Origin: Nitrosotalea sp.
Lineage (GTDB): Archaea > Thermoproteota > Nitrososphaeria > Nitrososphaerales > Nitrosopumilaceae
DNA length: 49,223 nt
Assembly: GCA_023251295.1 (NCBI GenBank)
Contig: JAHEYZ010000004.1
Span: 1 to 49,223 of the forward strand
Direction: 5' to 3'
Position 1 is the first letter of the stretch; every line of letters begins with the position of its first letter. Of the stretch, positions 16,835-24,465 are shown piece by piece. Below the pieces are notes generated by a model. That model searched no databases and had not been told where the DNA came from. It saw only the letters and a program-made list of their open reading frames with translations. A program made the position numbers and the translations under genes.

Positions 16835-18016
16835 TTGAGATATTCGACATTTCTTGTCATATCGCTACTATTTGTAAATTTTATTCCTGTATTTGGTGAT
16901 GATTACATTTCTCCCACAACACAAGAACAACAACTATACGAAAAATTACTTTCGGAATTTATGAGACTCAATATTGAAAAAAAGGATGTAAGCCAAGTTC
17001 TTGAAACGTTTGAAAAACCATTAGTGATTTCTTTTCCATGTAATTCAACCGATAAAATTAATCAAGTAGTTAGCGTAATAAAAACAAAATTGACAAGATT
17101 TGATGAGACACAAACACATGAAGAAGGAGTAATCACGGGTGGAACATACACTTGGAAATGTACTGTTACAACTATGGAAGGAAAGGTAACCATGGATTGT
17201 AATAATGAACTTAAAATAAATTCTGATTATATAATGCATGATGTACAAAAAGATTCAAGAATAAAAAAAATTGAAAATCAAATCATGATGTATCATGAAT
17301 TTCTTCATGGTGAGTTAATGATTGATGCTATAACATCATCTGAAAAATGGAGAGAGGATACATGTAACAAACCATCGGGAGAAAAAATAGATTATTCATA
17401 TTCGGACAAAACCCATAAAATAATTAATCCACTTCAACAAGAATTTGCTTCTCAATTAATAGAACAAGCTGGTGGTAAAATGGTTGTGAAAGAAATTCCC
17501 GTAGAAGAGACTAATGGTGGTTCATTTGCCAAAAAAGTAGGAAGTCTAAACGATTTCCCACAATTTATCAAAAATGGAATTAGTGTTAGTTTACGTGGAA
17601 CGAATCTTTTTAATACAAAATTCTCGTCACAAGACTCTGATATTATTCTATATGGCAATCTCATAAACAAAACTGAATCTGGAATTGCCTGGCTTTACAT
17701 TTTTGGTATGCAGGCGGAACAACCAGGTGATAAGCAATTAACAGAAACTAAAATCCACATTCCAGAATGGATTAAGAAAAACGCTGGTTGGTGGGTAGAT
17801 GGTTCAATAAATAACACGGATTTTCTTAAAGGAATTGAATATCTCATACAACACGGTGTAATATCTTTACCACATACTGAAAAACAACATAATGTAGATA
17901 AAATTCCAAACTGGGTAAAACAAAATGCCGCTTTGTGGTATGAAGGAAAGATAGATGATAAAACATTTGCCGCAGGTATTCAATACCTTATATCGATTGG
18001 AATTATCTCAGTTTAA
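16835..18016 (+). CDS. Secreted protein with HExxH motif and two C-terminal IPxWVxxNAxxW modules
   Basis: The start is taken at TTG 16835 because AGGAGAT lies 10 bases upstream and a signal peptide (L-R-Y-S-T-F-L-V-I-S) begins there; an in-frame TTG at 16811 would add eight residues. The protein has about 393 residues. The segment M-M-Y-H-E-F-L-H-G-E-L-M contains HExxH, the zinc-binding pattern of metallopeptidases, with a Cys pair in the middle domain. Two diverged C-terminal modules (about 17753-17872 and 17900-18013) match those of the protein at 4686. A protease role is possible, but no third zinc ligand can be assigned with confidence. Confidence 0.6.
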   Translation: MRYSTFLVISLLFVNFIPVFGDDYISPTTQEQQLYEKLLSEFMRLNIEKKDVSQVLETFEKPLVISFPCNSTDKINQVVSVIKTKLTRFDETQTHEEGVITGGTYTWKCTVTTMEGKVTMDCNNELKINSDYIMHDVQKDSRIKKIENQIMMYHEFLHGELMIDAITSSEKWREDTCNKPSGEKIDYSYSDKTHKIINPLQQEFASQLIEQAGGKMVVKEIPVEETNGGSFAKKVGSLNDFPQFIKNGISVSLRGTNLFNTKFSSQDSDIILYGNLINKTESGIAWLYIFGMQAEQPGDKQLTETKIHIPEWIKKNAGWWVDGSINNTDFLKGIEYLIQHGVISLPHTEKQHNVDKIPNWVKQNAALWYEGKIDDKTFAAGIQYLISIGIISV

Positions 18017-18025
18017 CATAAAAGA

Positions 18026-18099
18026 TGCGGTCGCCGGGATTTGAACCCGGGTAACGGGCTTGGAAGGCCAGTGTACTAACCAAACTATACTACGACCGC
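18026..18099 (-). tRNA. tRNA-Gly (anticodon UCC)
   Basis: On the minus strand the acceptor GCGGTCG pairs with CGACCGC. The D arm GTAT/GTAC, the anticodon loop CTTCCAA (anticodon UCC) and the T arm CCGGG-TTCAAAT-CCCGG are all present. There is no intron, and CCA is not encoded after the discriminator A. One mismatch (U-C) lies at the second pair of the anticodon stem. Confidence 0.93.
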
Positions 18100-18120
18100 T
18101 TAACACTGCCAATCTTTAAT

Positions 18121-18789
18121 CTACATAATAATTCTTTTTTCACACTCATATAATATACGAGAAATCACTACATGAGCTTCCAAAGTATTTCTGTCAACAG
18201 TAACCAGATCATCGATCTTTTTTAATATCTGATCAGAAAAATGTCCTTTTGAAAATCCACCAATAACTATACATGAATCTCTTCCAATTTCTCCTGCAAT
18301 TCCATCATATGTCCTTTTTTGCCCCTCTGTAGAAAAACCAATTACTTTTTTTGCACCAATCTTTTCAACTAGTTCACAAAAAGTCATACTCCTTATCTCA
18401 AGTAATTTCTTGCCATCACGTTCTACCTTTTTCTCAGTGTATAGTTTTTCAATCAAACCAACAAATCTATGATAAGATTTTGGTAGTCTAACATTGTCTC
18501 CAATAAAAATTACCTTATCGTCTATGGTATGAACATAAACACGAAGTTTCTTTTCAAAATACAAAGGAATAGTACAGCATTCAAGCAAACAAAAATGAAC
18601 CAAGTCTGGTCTGCCTCGTTTTATCTCATTCTTAATTCCCTTCATTGCAGCAAAATGCCAAGATACGTCCAGGATAACTTCAGATGGTTTTTTCCCCATC
18701 TTTTCACTATATCTAAGTACGGAGTTATGTCTCTGTAGTTCTTTAGGAACCAATTCAAGTGCTGATTCTGCAAGAATCAATGACAACAA
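18121..18789 (-). CDS. nep1: 16S rRNA pseudouridine N1-methyltransferase Nep1
   Basis: This 222-residue protein matches the Nep1/Emg1 family, SPOUT-type enzymes that methylate a pseudouridine near the decoding site of the small-subunit rRNA and help ribosome assembly. Seen features are H-N-S-V-L-R near the N-terminus, R-G-R-P-D-L-V-H-F at about 59-67, and the C-terminal knot region with C-I-V-I-G-G-F-S-K-G-H-F. Length is normal. It uses a TTG start with a second TTG codon directly after it. It diverges from rnp4 with only 35 bases between starts and lies just upstream of tRNA-Gly on the same strand, a translation-linked neighbourhood. Confidence 0.93.
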   Translation of the reverse strand: MLSLILAESALELVPKELQRHNSVLRYSEKMGKKPSEVILDVSWHFAAMKGIKNEIKRGRPDLVHFCLLECCTIPLYFEKKLRVYVHTIDDKVIFIGDNVRLPKSYHRFVGLIEKLYTEKKVERDGKKLLEIRSMTFCELVEKIGAKKVIGFSTEGQKRTYDGIAGEIGRDSCIVIGGFSKGHFSDQILKKIDDLVTVDRNTLEAHVVISRILYECEKRIIM

Positions 18790-18794
18790 GATTG

Positions 18795-18820
18795 TATTTT
18801 AAGGATAAGACGTTATTTAA
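18795..18820. promoter_or_regulatory. Overlapping divergent promoters of nep1 and rnp4
   Basis: The 35 bases between the two starts hold TTTTAAG (about 18796-18802), about 26 bases upstream of the rnp4 ATG, and on the other strand TTAAATA (about 18812-18818), about 26 bases upstream of the nep1 start. Both genes would be leaderless and the two promoters overlap, so they may compete. Confidence 0.4.
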
Positions 18821-18824
18821 CTTC

Positions 18825-19133
18825 ATGAAAGCTGTAATACGTCAGATTGCCATAGAAAGAATAGGAATCCTTATTCAAAATGCTATATCAAACTCAAGAT
18901 CTAATCCAGCATTAGCACAAAGACAAGCAAATCTTGCAAAAAAAATTAGTACTAAATACAGAATAAGAATGCCTTATCACATTAAGATGAACTTTTGTAA
19001 AAAATGTAAAAAATTTATTGTCCCTGGAATTGGTGCAAGAATTAGAATGGGCCGTTCTTCTGTAAAATCAATTCGCATAACATGCAGTTTCTGTAATTAT
19101 ACATATAGAAAGATCATATCTAAAGCTCAATGA
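18825..19133 (+). CDS. rnp4: Ribonuclease P protein component 4 (Rpp21 family)
   Basis: From ATG 18825 the protein has 102 residues; an upstream in-frame start would overlap nep1 and is less likely. An N-terminal helical region (A-I-E-R-I-G-I-L, then R-Q-A-N-L-A-K-K-I-S) precedes a zinc ribbon with F-C-K-K-C-K-K-F and C-S-F-C-N-Y. This is the Rpr2/Rpp21 fold that binds the RNase P RNA with Rpp29 and aids tRNA 5' processing. Length is normal. It lies between nep1 and rps19e. Confidence 0.92.
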   Translation: MKAVIRQIAIERIGILIQNAISNSRSNPALAQRQANLAKKISTKYRIRMPYHIKMNFCKKCKKFIVPGIGARIRMGRSSVKSIRITCSFCNYTYRKIISKAQ

Positions 19134-19140
19134 TTTATAA
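19133..19140 (+). promoter_or_regulatory. TATA-like box for rps19e
   Basis: ATTTATAAG begins at the rnp4 stop codon, about 28 bases before the rps19e ATG at 19165. Spacing fits a leaderless transcript for rps19e and the following PDCD5 gene. Confidence 0.45.
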
Positions 19141-19164
19141 GACGAACTAAAAACTTTCATTTTC

Positions 19165-19617
19165 ATGGCCAAAGCATATGATGTGCCAGCTGATGTACTG
19201 ATTAACAAACTATCGGAGATTCTAAAAAATGAAGAAATCTCTACTCCAAGTTGGATTCCATTTGTTAAGACTGGTCCGCATGCAGAAAAACCACCACAAA
19301 AAAATGACTGGTGGCATACAAGATGTGCGTCACTTCTCAGAAAAATATATCTTCATGGTCCTATTGGTGTAAAAGATCTTAGAGGTATGTATGGAGGAGT
19401 AAAAGCAGTTGGATATGGTGGAAATCATCACCGAGATGCTGGTGGCGCCATAATCAGAACAGCCATACACAATCTAGAAAAACTTGGCTACATTGACAAA
19501 GTGGAAGGAAAAGGAAGAACTATTTCTCATCAAGGAATGAAAAAAATTGATGGAATCGCCACAGAAATCCTAAACGAGTTGGTTGTTAAAAATCCAAATC
19601 TCAAAAAATATTCCTAA
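19165..19617 (+). CDS. rps19e: 30S ribosomal protein S19e
   Basis: The 150-residue protein carries the S19e signatures: Y-D-V-P-A at the N-terminus, W-W-H-T-R-C-A-S-L-L-R-K-I-Y near 49-61, G-G-V-K-A-V-G-Y-G-G-N in the middle, and G-R-T-I-S-H-Q-G near the C-terminus. It is an archaeal/eukaryotic small-subunit protein of the 30S head region needed for subunit maturation. Length is normal. The PDCD5 gene follows by nine bases, so the two are probably co-transcribed. Confidence 0.97.
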   Translation: MAKAYDVPADVLINKLSEILKNEEISTPSWIPFVKTGPHAEKPPQKNDWWHTRCASLLRKIYLHGPIGVKDLRGMYGGVKAVGYGGNHHRDAGGAIIRTAIHNLEKLGYIDKVEGKGRTISHQGMKKIDGIATEILNELVVKNPNLKKYS

Positions 19618-19626
19618 CGTGGTTTT

Positions 19627-19905
19627 ATGAGTAACCCAAACCAAGGTAATGAAAGAGAACCTACTGAAGCTGAAGTTAATGTAATGAAAGAACAAGCATT
19701 ACGGACTTTACTTGAACCACAGGCAAGACTTAGGCTAAATAACGTCAGGCTGGTTAAACCAGAACTTGCTGCAATGGTTGAAAATTATCTGATTGGTATG
19801 GCATCACAAGGTAAACTAAACACACAGATTTCTGATGATCAACTAAAACAAATCCTACAATCAGTCCAACAACCAAAACATGATTTTAAAATTAATCGAA
19901 AATAG
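19627..19905 (+). CDS. PDCD5-family DNA-binding protein
   Basis: This 92-residue helical protein matches the archaeal PDCD5 family. It has the conserved order of an N-terminal charged helix, L-L-E-P-Q-A-R-L-R-L-N-N-V-R-L-V-K-P near 31-47, then E-N-Y-L-I and a basic tail. Family members bind double-stranded DNA in vitro; the cellular role in archaea is not settled. It follows rps19e by nine bases, an arrangement common in archaea. Confidence 0.94.
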   Translation: MSNPNQGNEREPTEAEVNVMKEQALRTLLEPQARLRLNNVRLVKPELAAMVENYLIGMASQGKLNTQISDDQLKQILQSVQQPKHDFKINRK

Positions 19906-19947
19906 ATTAGCGAAAATATATTAGGGGCAAATCAATCGTCTGTAAAT

Positions 19948-21018
19948 ATGAAGGCAGTGGTATACGACGAATATGCGCCTGATGATAATTTTAAAAGAAT
20001 TTTAAAAGTAAAAGATATTTCTGAACCAAAACCAAAGCCAGATGAAGTAGTCTTCAAAGTTAAAGCAGCAGCTTTAAACTATAATGATATTTGGGGAATG
20101 AGAGGGCAACCAGTTGCAGTACCATTGCCTCATGTTTCGGGTTCTGATGCAGCAGGAGAAGTTATCGCAGTAGGTGAAGATGTTAAAAATTTCAAAGTAG
20201 GTGACAGAGTTGTTTCACATTCAAACATGTCATGCAGAGTTTGTTCTGCATGTACGGATGGACGAGAATTTGATTGTATTAAAAGAACGATCTGGGGATT
20301 TCAAACGGGTCCAACATGGGGAGCTTTTTCTGAAATAACTCATTTACCAGAAGTAAATGTTGCAAAAATTCCTGAAGGAGTCAGTTTTGATGAAGCAGCA
20401 GCAGCATCAATGACATTGCTTACATCATGGCACATGCTTGTAGGTAGAGCAAAGATACGACCAGGTCAAACTGTACTTATCATGGGTGGTGGTTCTGGTG
20501 TTGGAAGTTTTGGTATTCAAATTGCAAAACTTTACAATTGCACAGTGATTTCAACCGCAAGTCCTGACAAACTAGACAAGCTAAAAGAACTTGGTGCTGA
20601 TTATGCTGTAGATCATAGGAAAGAAGATTGGGGCAAAGAAGTTTTTAAGATTACAAAAGAAATTAGCGCTAAAACAGGTGTAATTCCTGGAATTGATGTT
20701 TCATTTGATCATATTGGACAAACACACTGGAACCAACAGCTTACTTTGTTAAAGTACGGCGGAACTCTTGTTTCATGTGGTGCAACAACTGGTTATGATG
20801 CAAAAACTGATCTAAGGCACATCTTCTTCAAAGGAACTAACATACTAGGCTCTACGCAAGGAACTAAAGCTGAATTAGAACAAGGATTATACTGGATGGG
20901 TAAAGGTAAGATAAAAGCGGTAATTGATTCAACATATTCGTTTGAACAGGCTGCAGAAGCACACACAAAGATGCTGACTGGCAAAGGCCTATTCGGTAAA
21001 ATCTTAATGAAACCCTGA
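19948..21018 (+). CDS. Medium-chain dehydrogenase/reductase (zinc-binding alcohol dehydrogenase-like)
   Basis: The 356-residue MDR protein has a GroES-like N-terminal domain and a Rossmann domain with G-G-G-S-G-V-G-S near 180. Four Cys (C-R-V-C-S-A-C-T-D-G-R-E-F-D-C) form the structural zinc lobe. The usual catalytic zinc ligands are not evident: Asn replaces Cys in the L-N-Y-N-D-I-W region, and G-S-D replaces G-H-E. So it is more like a quinone/enoyl reductase than a classical alcohol dehydrogenase. Members of this group act as acryloyl-CoA reductase in the 3-hydroxypropionate/4-hydroxybutyrate cycle of Sulfolobales, which makes that a candidate role here. It is followed by a CitE-like gene nine bases downstream. 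Confidence 0.85.
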   Translation: MKAVVYDEYAPDDNFKRILKVKDISEPKPKPDEVVFKVKAAALNYNDIWGMRGQPVAVPLPHVSGSDAAGEVIAVGEDVKNFKVGDRVVSHSNMSCRVCSACTDGREFDCIKRTIWGFQTGPTWGAFSEITHLPEVNVAKIPEGVSFDEAAAASMTLLTSWHMLVGRAKIRPGQTVLIMGGGSGVGSFGIQIAKLYNCTVISTASPDKLDKLKELGADYAVDHRKEDWGKEVFKITKEISAKTGVIPGIDVSFDHIGQTHWNQQLTLLKYGGTLVSCGATTGYDAKTDLRHIFFKGTNILGSTQGTKAELEQGLYWMGKGKIKAVIDSTYSFEQAAEAHTKMLTGKGLFGKILMKP

Positions 21019-21027
21019 GTCTATTTC

Positions 21028-21888
21028 ATGGCTAGACTTTTGCGAAGCCTCATTTTTGTTCCAGGGAATAATCCTAGATTTTTAGAAAAGGCAAAGACTC
21101 TACCTGGAGATATAGTGTGTTTTGATTTAGAAGATTCTGTTCCACTAAATGAAAAAGATTCTGCTAGAAATCATATCAAAAAAGCCTTGACAGAACGCTC
21201 TGAATACAAAGCTGAAGTATATGTACGAACAAATTCACCAGTCTCTGGACTAATTCCTTATGATTTACGCCAAATAGTTCAGAAAGGAATCAATGGAATA
21301 ATTATTCCAAAAGTGAATAATATAAAAGAATTTAAAAAAATAGAAAAACTTCTTGCGGCTTTGGAGAAAAAACGTAAACTAAAACCGATTGAACTAATAC
21401 CATCGATAGAATCTGCTGAAGGAGTGGTAAACGCGTACAATATTGCGTCATCAAGCAAGAGGATATCTTTTCTGATTTTTGGCGTATTTGATTTGTTAAA
21501 TGACATGAGTATAGAATATTCAAAGCAAGCAGATGGTGCAAAATATGCGAGAGCCAAAATCCCACTTGATGCAAAAGCAGCTGGAAAGTATGCAATGGAT
21601 GCAATATGGCAGGATCTAAATGATGAGTCTGGTCTAGAACAAGATTGTATAATTGGAAGAAATCTAGGATATGCAGGAAAAAGTGTCATTCATCCAAATC
21701 AGATATCAGTTGTGCACAGGATATTTCGTCCCACCAAAGAAGAGATAGAGTGGGCAGAAAAAGTATTCAAAGTATACATAGAGTCAACAAAGAAAAACAA
21801 AGGCGCAACAGTAGTAGAAGGAAAAATGGTTGACGAAGTTCATTTTAAGCGAGCTAAGACACTATTGGATTCAATAAAGAGCGTTTAG
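21028..21888 (+). CDS. HpcH/HpaI aldolase, CitE-like CoA-ester lyase
   Basis: This 286-residue protein is a CitE-type TIM barrel. F-V-P-G-N-N-P-R-F near the N-terminus, C-F-D-L-E-D-S-V-P (metal-binding acidic pair), an R-T-N segment, I-P-K-V, I-E-S-A-E-G and I-H-P-N-Q-I at about 230 are all family signatures. Such enzymes cleave or form malyl-, citramalyl- or related CoA esters, or act as thioesterases on them. No CitF or CitD partner is nearby, so it is a stand-alone lyase. It shares a likely transcript with the upstream MDR gene. The substrate is not determinable here. Confidence 0.88.
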   Translation: MARLLRSLIFVPGNNPRFLEKAKTLPGDIVCFDLEDSVPLNEKDSARNHIKKALTERSEYKAEVYVRTNSPVSGLIPYDLRQIVQKGINGIIIPKVNNIKEFKKIEKLLAALEKKRKLKPIELIPSIESAEGVVNAYNIASSSKRISFLIFGVFDLLNDMSIEYSKQADGAKYARAKIPLDAKAAGKYAMDAIWQDLNDESGLEQDCIIGRNLGYAGKSVIHPNQISVVHRIFRPTKEEIEWAEKVFKVYIESTKKNKGATVVEGKMVDEVHFKRAKTLLDSIKSV

Positions 21889-21930
21889 AATAAACGTAGG
21901 CACAAAATCAACAGAATAAAAAATAAGTAA

Positions 21931-21940
21931 TTTATAAGCT
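21931..21940 (+). promoter_or_regulatory. TATA-like box for ribE
   Basis: TTTATAAGCT is centred about 24 bases before the GTG at 21959 with no Shine-Dalgarno sequence, fitting leaderless expression. A related sequence, AAGCTTTATAAT, precedes ribB. Confidence 0.5.
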
Positions 21941-21958
21941 TTAGAATAATTTTATCAA

Positions 21959-22549
21959 GTGTTTACAGGAATAGTAGAAGGTATTGGGATAGTAAAGAAA
22001 CTTGATAAGAAAACAAATAATCGAAGTGCTGCCAAAATTAAAGTAGATCTAGGTAACCTTTCCAAAGGACTGAAAGTTGGTCATAGTGTTGCATTAAATG
22101 GGGTATGTCTTACTGTTACAAGAATTTCTAAAGAAGTAGCAGAATTTGAAATGATTGGAGAAACTATAAAAAAAACTGATCTTGGAAAACTTGAATCCGG
22201 AGATAAGGTAAACATAGAACGTAGCTTGAAAGTTGGTGATAGAATGGAAGGTCATTTCGTCCTAGGACATATAGATGGCACTGGAAAAATAATAAACATA
22301 GAAAAATTACCCAAAGAAATCAAACTCTGGATCGAACTTCCAAATTTTCTAACAAAATATGTTGTTAAGAAAGGATCAATTGCAATTGATGGAATAAGCT
22401 TAACATTAGTTGACGTAATAAAAAATAAAATTTCTGTATGCATTATACCACATACATTAAAAATTACAAATCTTGATTCTAAAAAAATTGGCGAGAAAGT
22501 TAATATTGAAACCGATATTCTTGGTAAATACACAACTGCTAAAAGATGA
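21959..22549 (+). CDS. ribE: Riboflavin synthase, bacterial/eukaryotic (alpha-subunit) type
   Basis: The 196-residue protein (GTG start) has the two lumazine-binding repeats of alpha-type riboflavin synthase. M-F-T-G-I-V-E-G-I-G opens the first (1-85), with N-G-V-C-L-T-V conserved. G-H-F-V-L-G-H-I-D-G-T-G opens the second (about 95-185), with D-G-I-S-L-T. The enzyme dismutates two 6,7-dimethyl-8-ribityllumazine molecules to riboflavin. Many archaea use an unrelated pentameric synthase instead, so the bacterial type is notable. It has its own promoter and lies 73 bases upstream of ribB. Confidence 0.95.
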   Translation: MFTGIVEGIGIVKKLDKKTNNRSAAKIKVDLGNLSKGLKVGHSVALNGVCLTVTRISKEVAEFEMIGETIKKTDLGKLESGDKVNIERSLKVGDRMEGHFVLGHIDGTGKIINIEKLPKEIKLWIELPNFLTKYVVKKGSIAIDGISLTLVDVIKNKISVCIIPHTLKITNLDSKKIGEKVNIETDILGKYTTAKR

Positions 22550-22587
22550 TAATTTACCACTTTTTTGGTAGTAACTAATTATGTAGT

Positions 22588-22601
22588 AAGCTTTATAATT
22601 A
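22588..22601 (+). promoter_or_regulatory. TATA-like box for the ribB operon
   Basis: AAGCTTTATAATTA is centred about 28 bases before the ribB ATG (22623). It would drive the ribB-ribH-arfA-amidohydrolase-arfC run as one leaderless transcript. No FMN riboswitch structure is seen in this gap. Confidence 0.5.
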
Positions 22602-22622
22602 ATAAATCATAATTTTTATTTA

Positions 22623-23303
22623 ATGTCTTTAAATGATGCAATCTCTTCTTTGAAAAGAGGCGACTTTATTCTTCTTCATGATGAAGGAAAACGTGAGAAT
22701 GAAGTGGATATGGTAGTTGCGGCAGAATTTGTTACTTCTGCACACATAGCACGGATGCGTCAACACGCGGGGGGCCTTGTTTGTGTTTCTATTAACCACT
22801 CATTTGCTCAAACCTTAGGACTACACTACATGCACGATATTCTTTCTAATTCACAAAAAGTTGATAATGAATCTAAAAAAATGATTATGGGCAAAGCACC
22901 ATATGGAGATCAACCTTCTTTTTCAATTTCGATAAATCATGTTCAAACTTACACTGGTATAACTGATAGAGATAGGTCTCTAACAATAAAAGGAATGGCG
23001 AGTCTTTATAAAAATCAAAAAGAAAATAAAAAGCAAGAATTCATTTCTTCTTTTAAAACCCCTGGACATGTACCTGTGTTAATAGCAAAGAATGGATTGT
23101 TATCAAAAAGGCTAGGTCATACAGAAATGTCTGTATATTTAATGGAACTCTCTAAACTGTCACCTGTTGCAGCAATTTGTGAAATGTTAGATTCAGAATC
23201 ATATGCGGCCTTGTCTGTAGAAAAAGCTAAAACATATGCAAAAGAAAACGCGATTCCATTTCTTGAAGGCAAAGAACTTCTAGAATTCTCTAGGGTGCAT
23301 TAA
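22623..23303 (+). CDS. ribB: 3,4-dihydroxy-2-butanone-4-phosphate synthase
   Basis: The 226-residue protein makes the four-carbon unit of riboflavin from ribulose 5-phosphate. D-E-G-K-R-E-N-E-V-D-M-V near 23-34 binds metal and substrate, T-D-R-D-R-S-L-T-I lies mid-chain, and G-H-T-E-M-S-V-Y-L near 160 is the second metal site. It is monofunctional, with no GTP cyclohydrolase II domain, as expected in archaea that use ArfA. It is followed by ribH after two bases. Confidence 0.95.
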   Translation: MSLNDAISSLKRGDFILLHDEGKRENEVDMVVAAEFVTSAHIARMRQHAGGLVCVSINHSFAQTLGLHYMHDILSNSQKVDNESKKMIMGKAPYGDQPSFSISINHVQTYTGITDRDRSLTIKGMASLYKNQKENKKQEFISSFKTPGHVPVLIAKNGLLSKRLGHTEMSVYLMELSKLSPVAAICEMLDSESYAALSVEKAKTYAKENAIPFLEGKELLEFSRVH

Positions 23304-23305
23304 TT

Positions 23306-23719
23306 TTGAATATTGCAATTGTGACGGCGGAATTCAATCAAGAAGTGACTTCAAAAATGTTTGACGTGGCACTTGAAAAGGCGAAAAATCTTAAACTAAA
23401 CATAAAATTTACTTGTAAAGTTCCCGGTATATTCGATATGCCAATTGTGATCGATGCATTATTACAAAAAAATGAGGTCGATGCGGTTGTGACGCTTGGT
23501 GCTGTGATAAAAGGTGAAACAAAACATGATGAACTCATTGCAAATGCAGTTGCACAATCTTTGACCCAACTTGCCATAAAATACAAAAAACCTGTAACTC
23601 TAGGAATAACAGGTCCAGGCATGACAGAAAGACAAGCTTTGGCTAGAATAAGACCTGTAGCAGAAAGAGCAGTTGATGCCGTAATAAAAATAGCAAATCA
23701 ATTAGGAAGTATAAAATGA
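23306..23719 (+). CDS. ribH: 6,7-dimethyl-8-ribityllumazine synthase
   Basis: This 137-residue enzyme joins the ArfC/ArfB-pathway pyrimidine with the RibB product. The TTG start lies two bases after the ribB stop. Seen are V-T-A-E-F-N at the N-terminus, V-P-G-I-F-D-M-P (substrate loop), G-A-V-I-K-G-E-T-K-H-D-E with the catalytic His74, and a C-terminal helix with R-A-V-D-A-V-I-K. Length is typical for the archaeal form. It overlaps arfA by four bases (ATGA). Confidence 0.95.
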   Translation: MNIAIVTAEFNQEVTSKMFDVALEKAKNLKLNIKFTCKVPGIFDMPIVIDALLQKNEVDAVVTLGAVIKGETKHDELIANAVAQSLTQLAIKYKKPVTLGITGPGMTERQALARIRPVAERAVDAVIKIANQLGSIK

Positions 23720-24465
23720 TCCAGCTTACTATCATCAAAATAACAGGATATGGACCATGGACTGTTACTCTTGGTAGTGACAGAGAACACAAACTCCAGA
23801 TGCTCCAGTCATCGTTATATCAAGAAATGCAAAAACTCTTCTCAGAAAAAAATTGTCTTGTTTTTGCAAACAGGTTTGATGAATTATTTGCAATTTCAAA
23901 TGGTCTTTCTCTAAATGATCATGTGGAAATTCAAAAGAAACTAAAAGATTCCTTCAAACTCGAATTTTCTATGACTATAGGATACGGACAGTCCCCATTT
24001 GAAGCAAATCTTCAAGCAGATTACGCGAGAAAATCAAAGATTATCCTAAACAGAGAACTTGGAATATTTGGTCTTGTTGATGGAAAATCAGAACAAACTG
24101 TAAGCATAATTCATATGGACATAGACGGTTCAACATCGATATCGGCAAGAAAATCCCCATACGAAATTTCTTTGTTAATATTTAAATTATATTCTAAAAT
24201 GTCGGAATTCTTCCTAATACAAAACTCACTCACATTTTTTATGGGTGGAGATAACTTTATGATTATTTCATCATCAACTGCAAAAGAAAATTTAACAAAA
24301 TTTTTGGAACTAATAGAGAAAAAATATGGTATCTCTATGAATTGTGGAATAGGAACCGCAAAAACAGCCCGAGAAGCTGCTAATCTTGCAACAAAATCTC
24401 TGGACACCATACGAGAAATGAGAAATTCTGGTAATACGCAACGAGTTCTCGAATTAACATGCTGA
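23716..24465 (+). CDS. arfA: GTP cyclohydrolase III (archaeal type)
   Basis: The 249-residue protein opens GTP to the formylamino-pyrimidine FAPy, the first step of archaeal riboflavin and F420 synthesis. It has two ferredoxin-like halves related to nucleotide cyclase folds. H-M-D-I-D-G-S-T-S near 133-141 supplies metal-binding Asp135 and Asp137, and M-G-G-D-N-F near 174-179 completes the active site. G-Y-G-P-W-T at the N-terminus is family-typical. It overlaps both ribH and the amidohydrolase gene, showing a tight operon. Confidence 0.92.
   Translation: MIQLTIIKITGYGPWTVTLGSDREHKLQMLQSSLYQEMQKLFSEKNCLVFANRFDELFAISNGLSLNDHVEIQKKLKDSFKLEFSMTIGYGQSPFEANLQADYARKSKIILNRELGIFGLVDGKSEQTVSIIHMDIDGSTSISARKSPYEISLLIFKLYSKMSEFFLIQNSLTFFMGGDNFMIISSSTAKENLTKFLELIEKKYGISMNCGIGTAKTAREAANLATKSLDTIREMRNSGNTQRVLELTC

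Noticed and set aside
22550-22622. FMN riboswitch before ribB
   Set aside because: The gap is 73 bases, AT-rich, with no conserved RFN helices.
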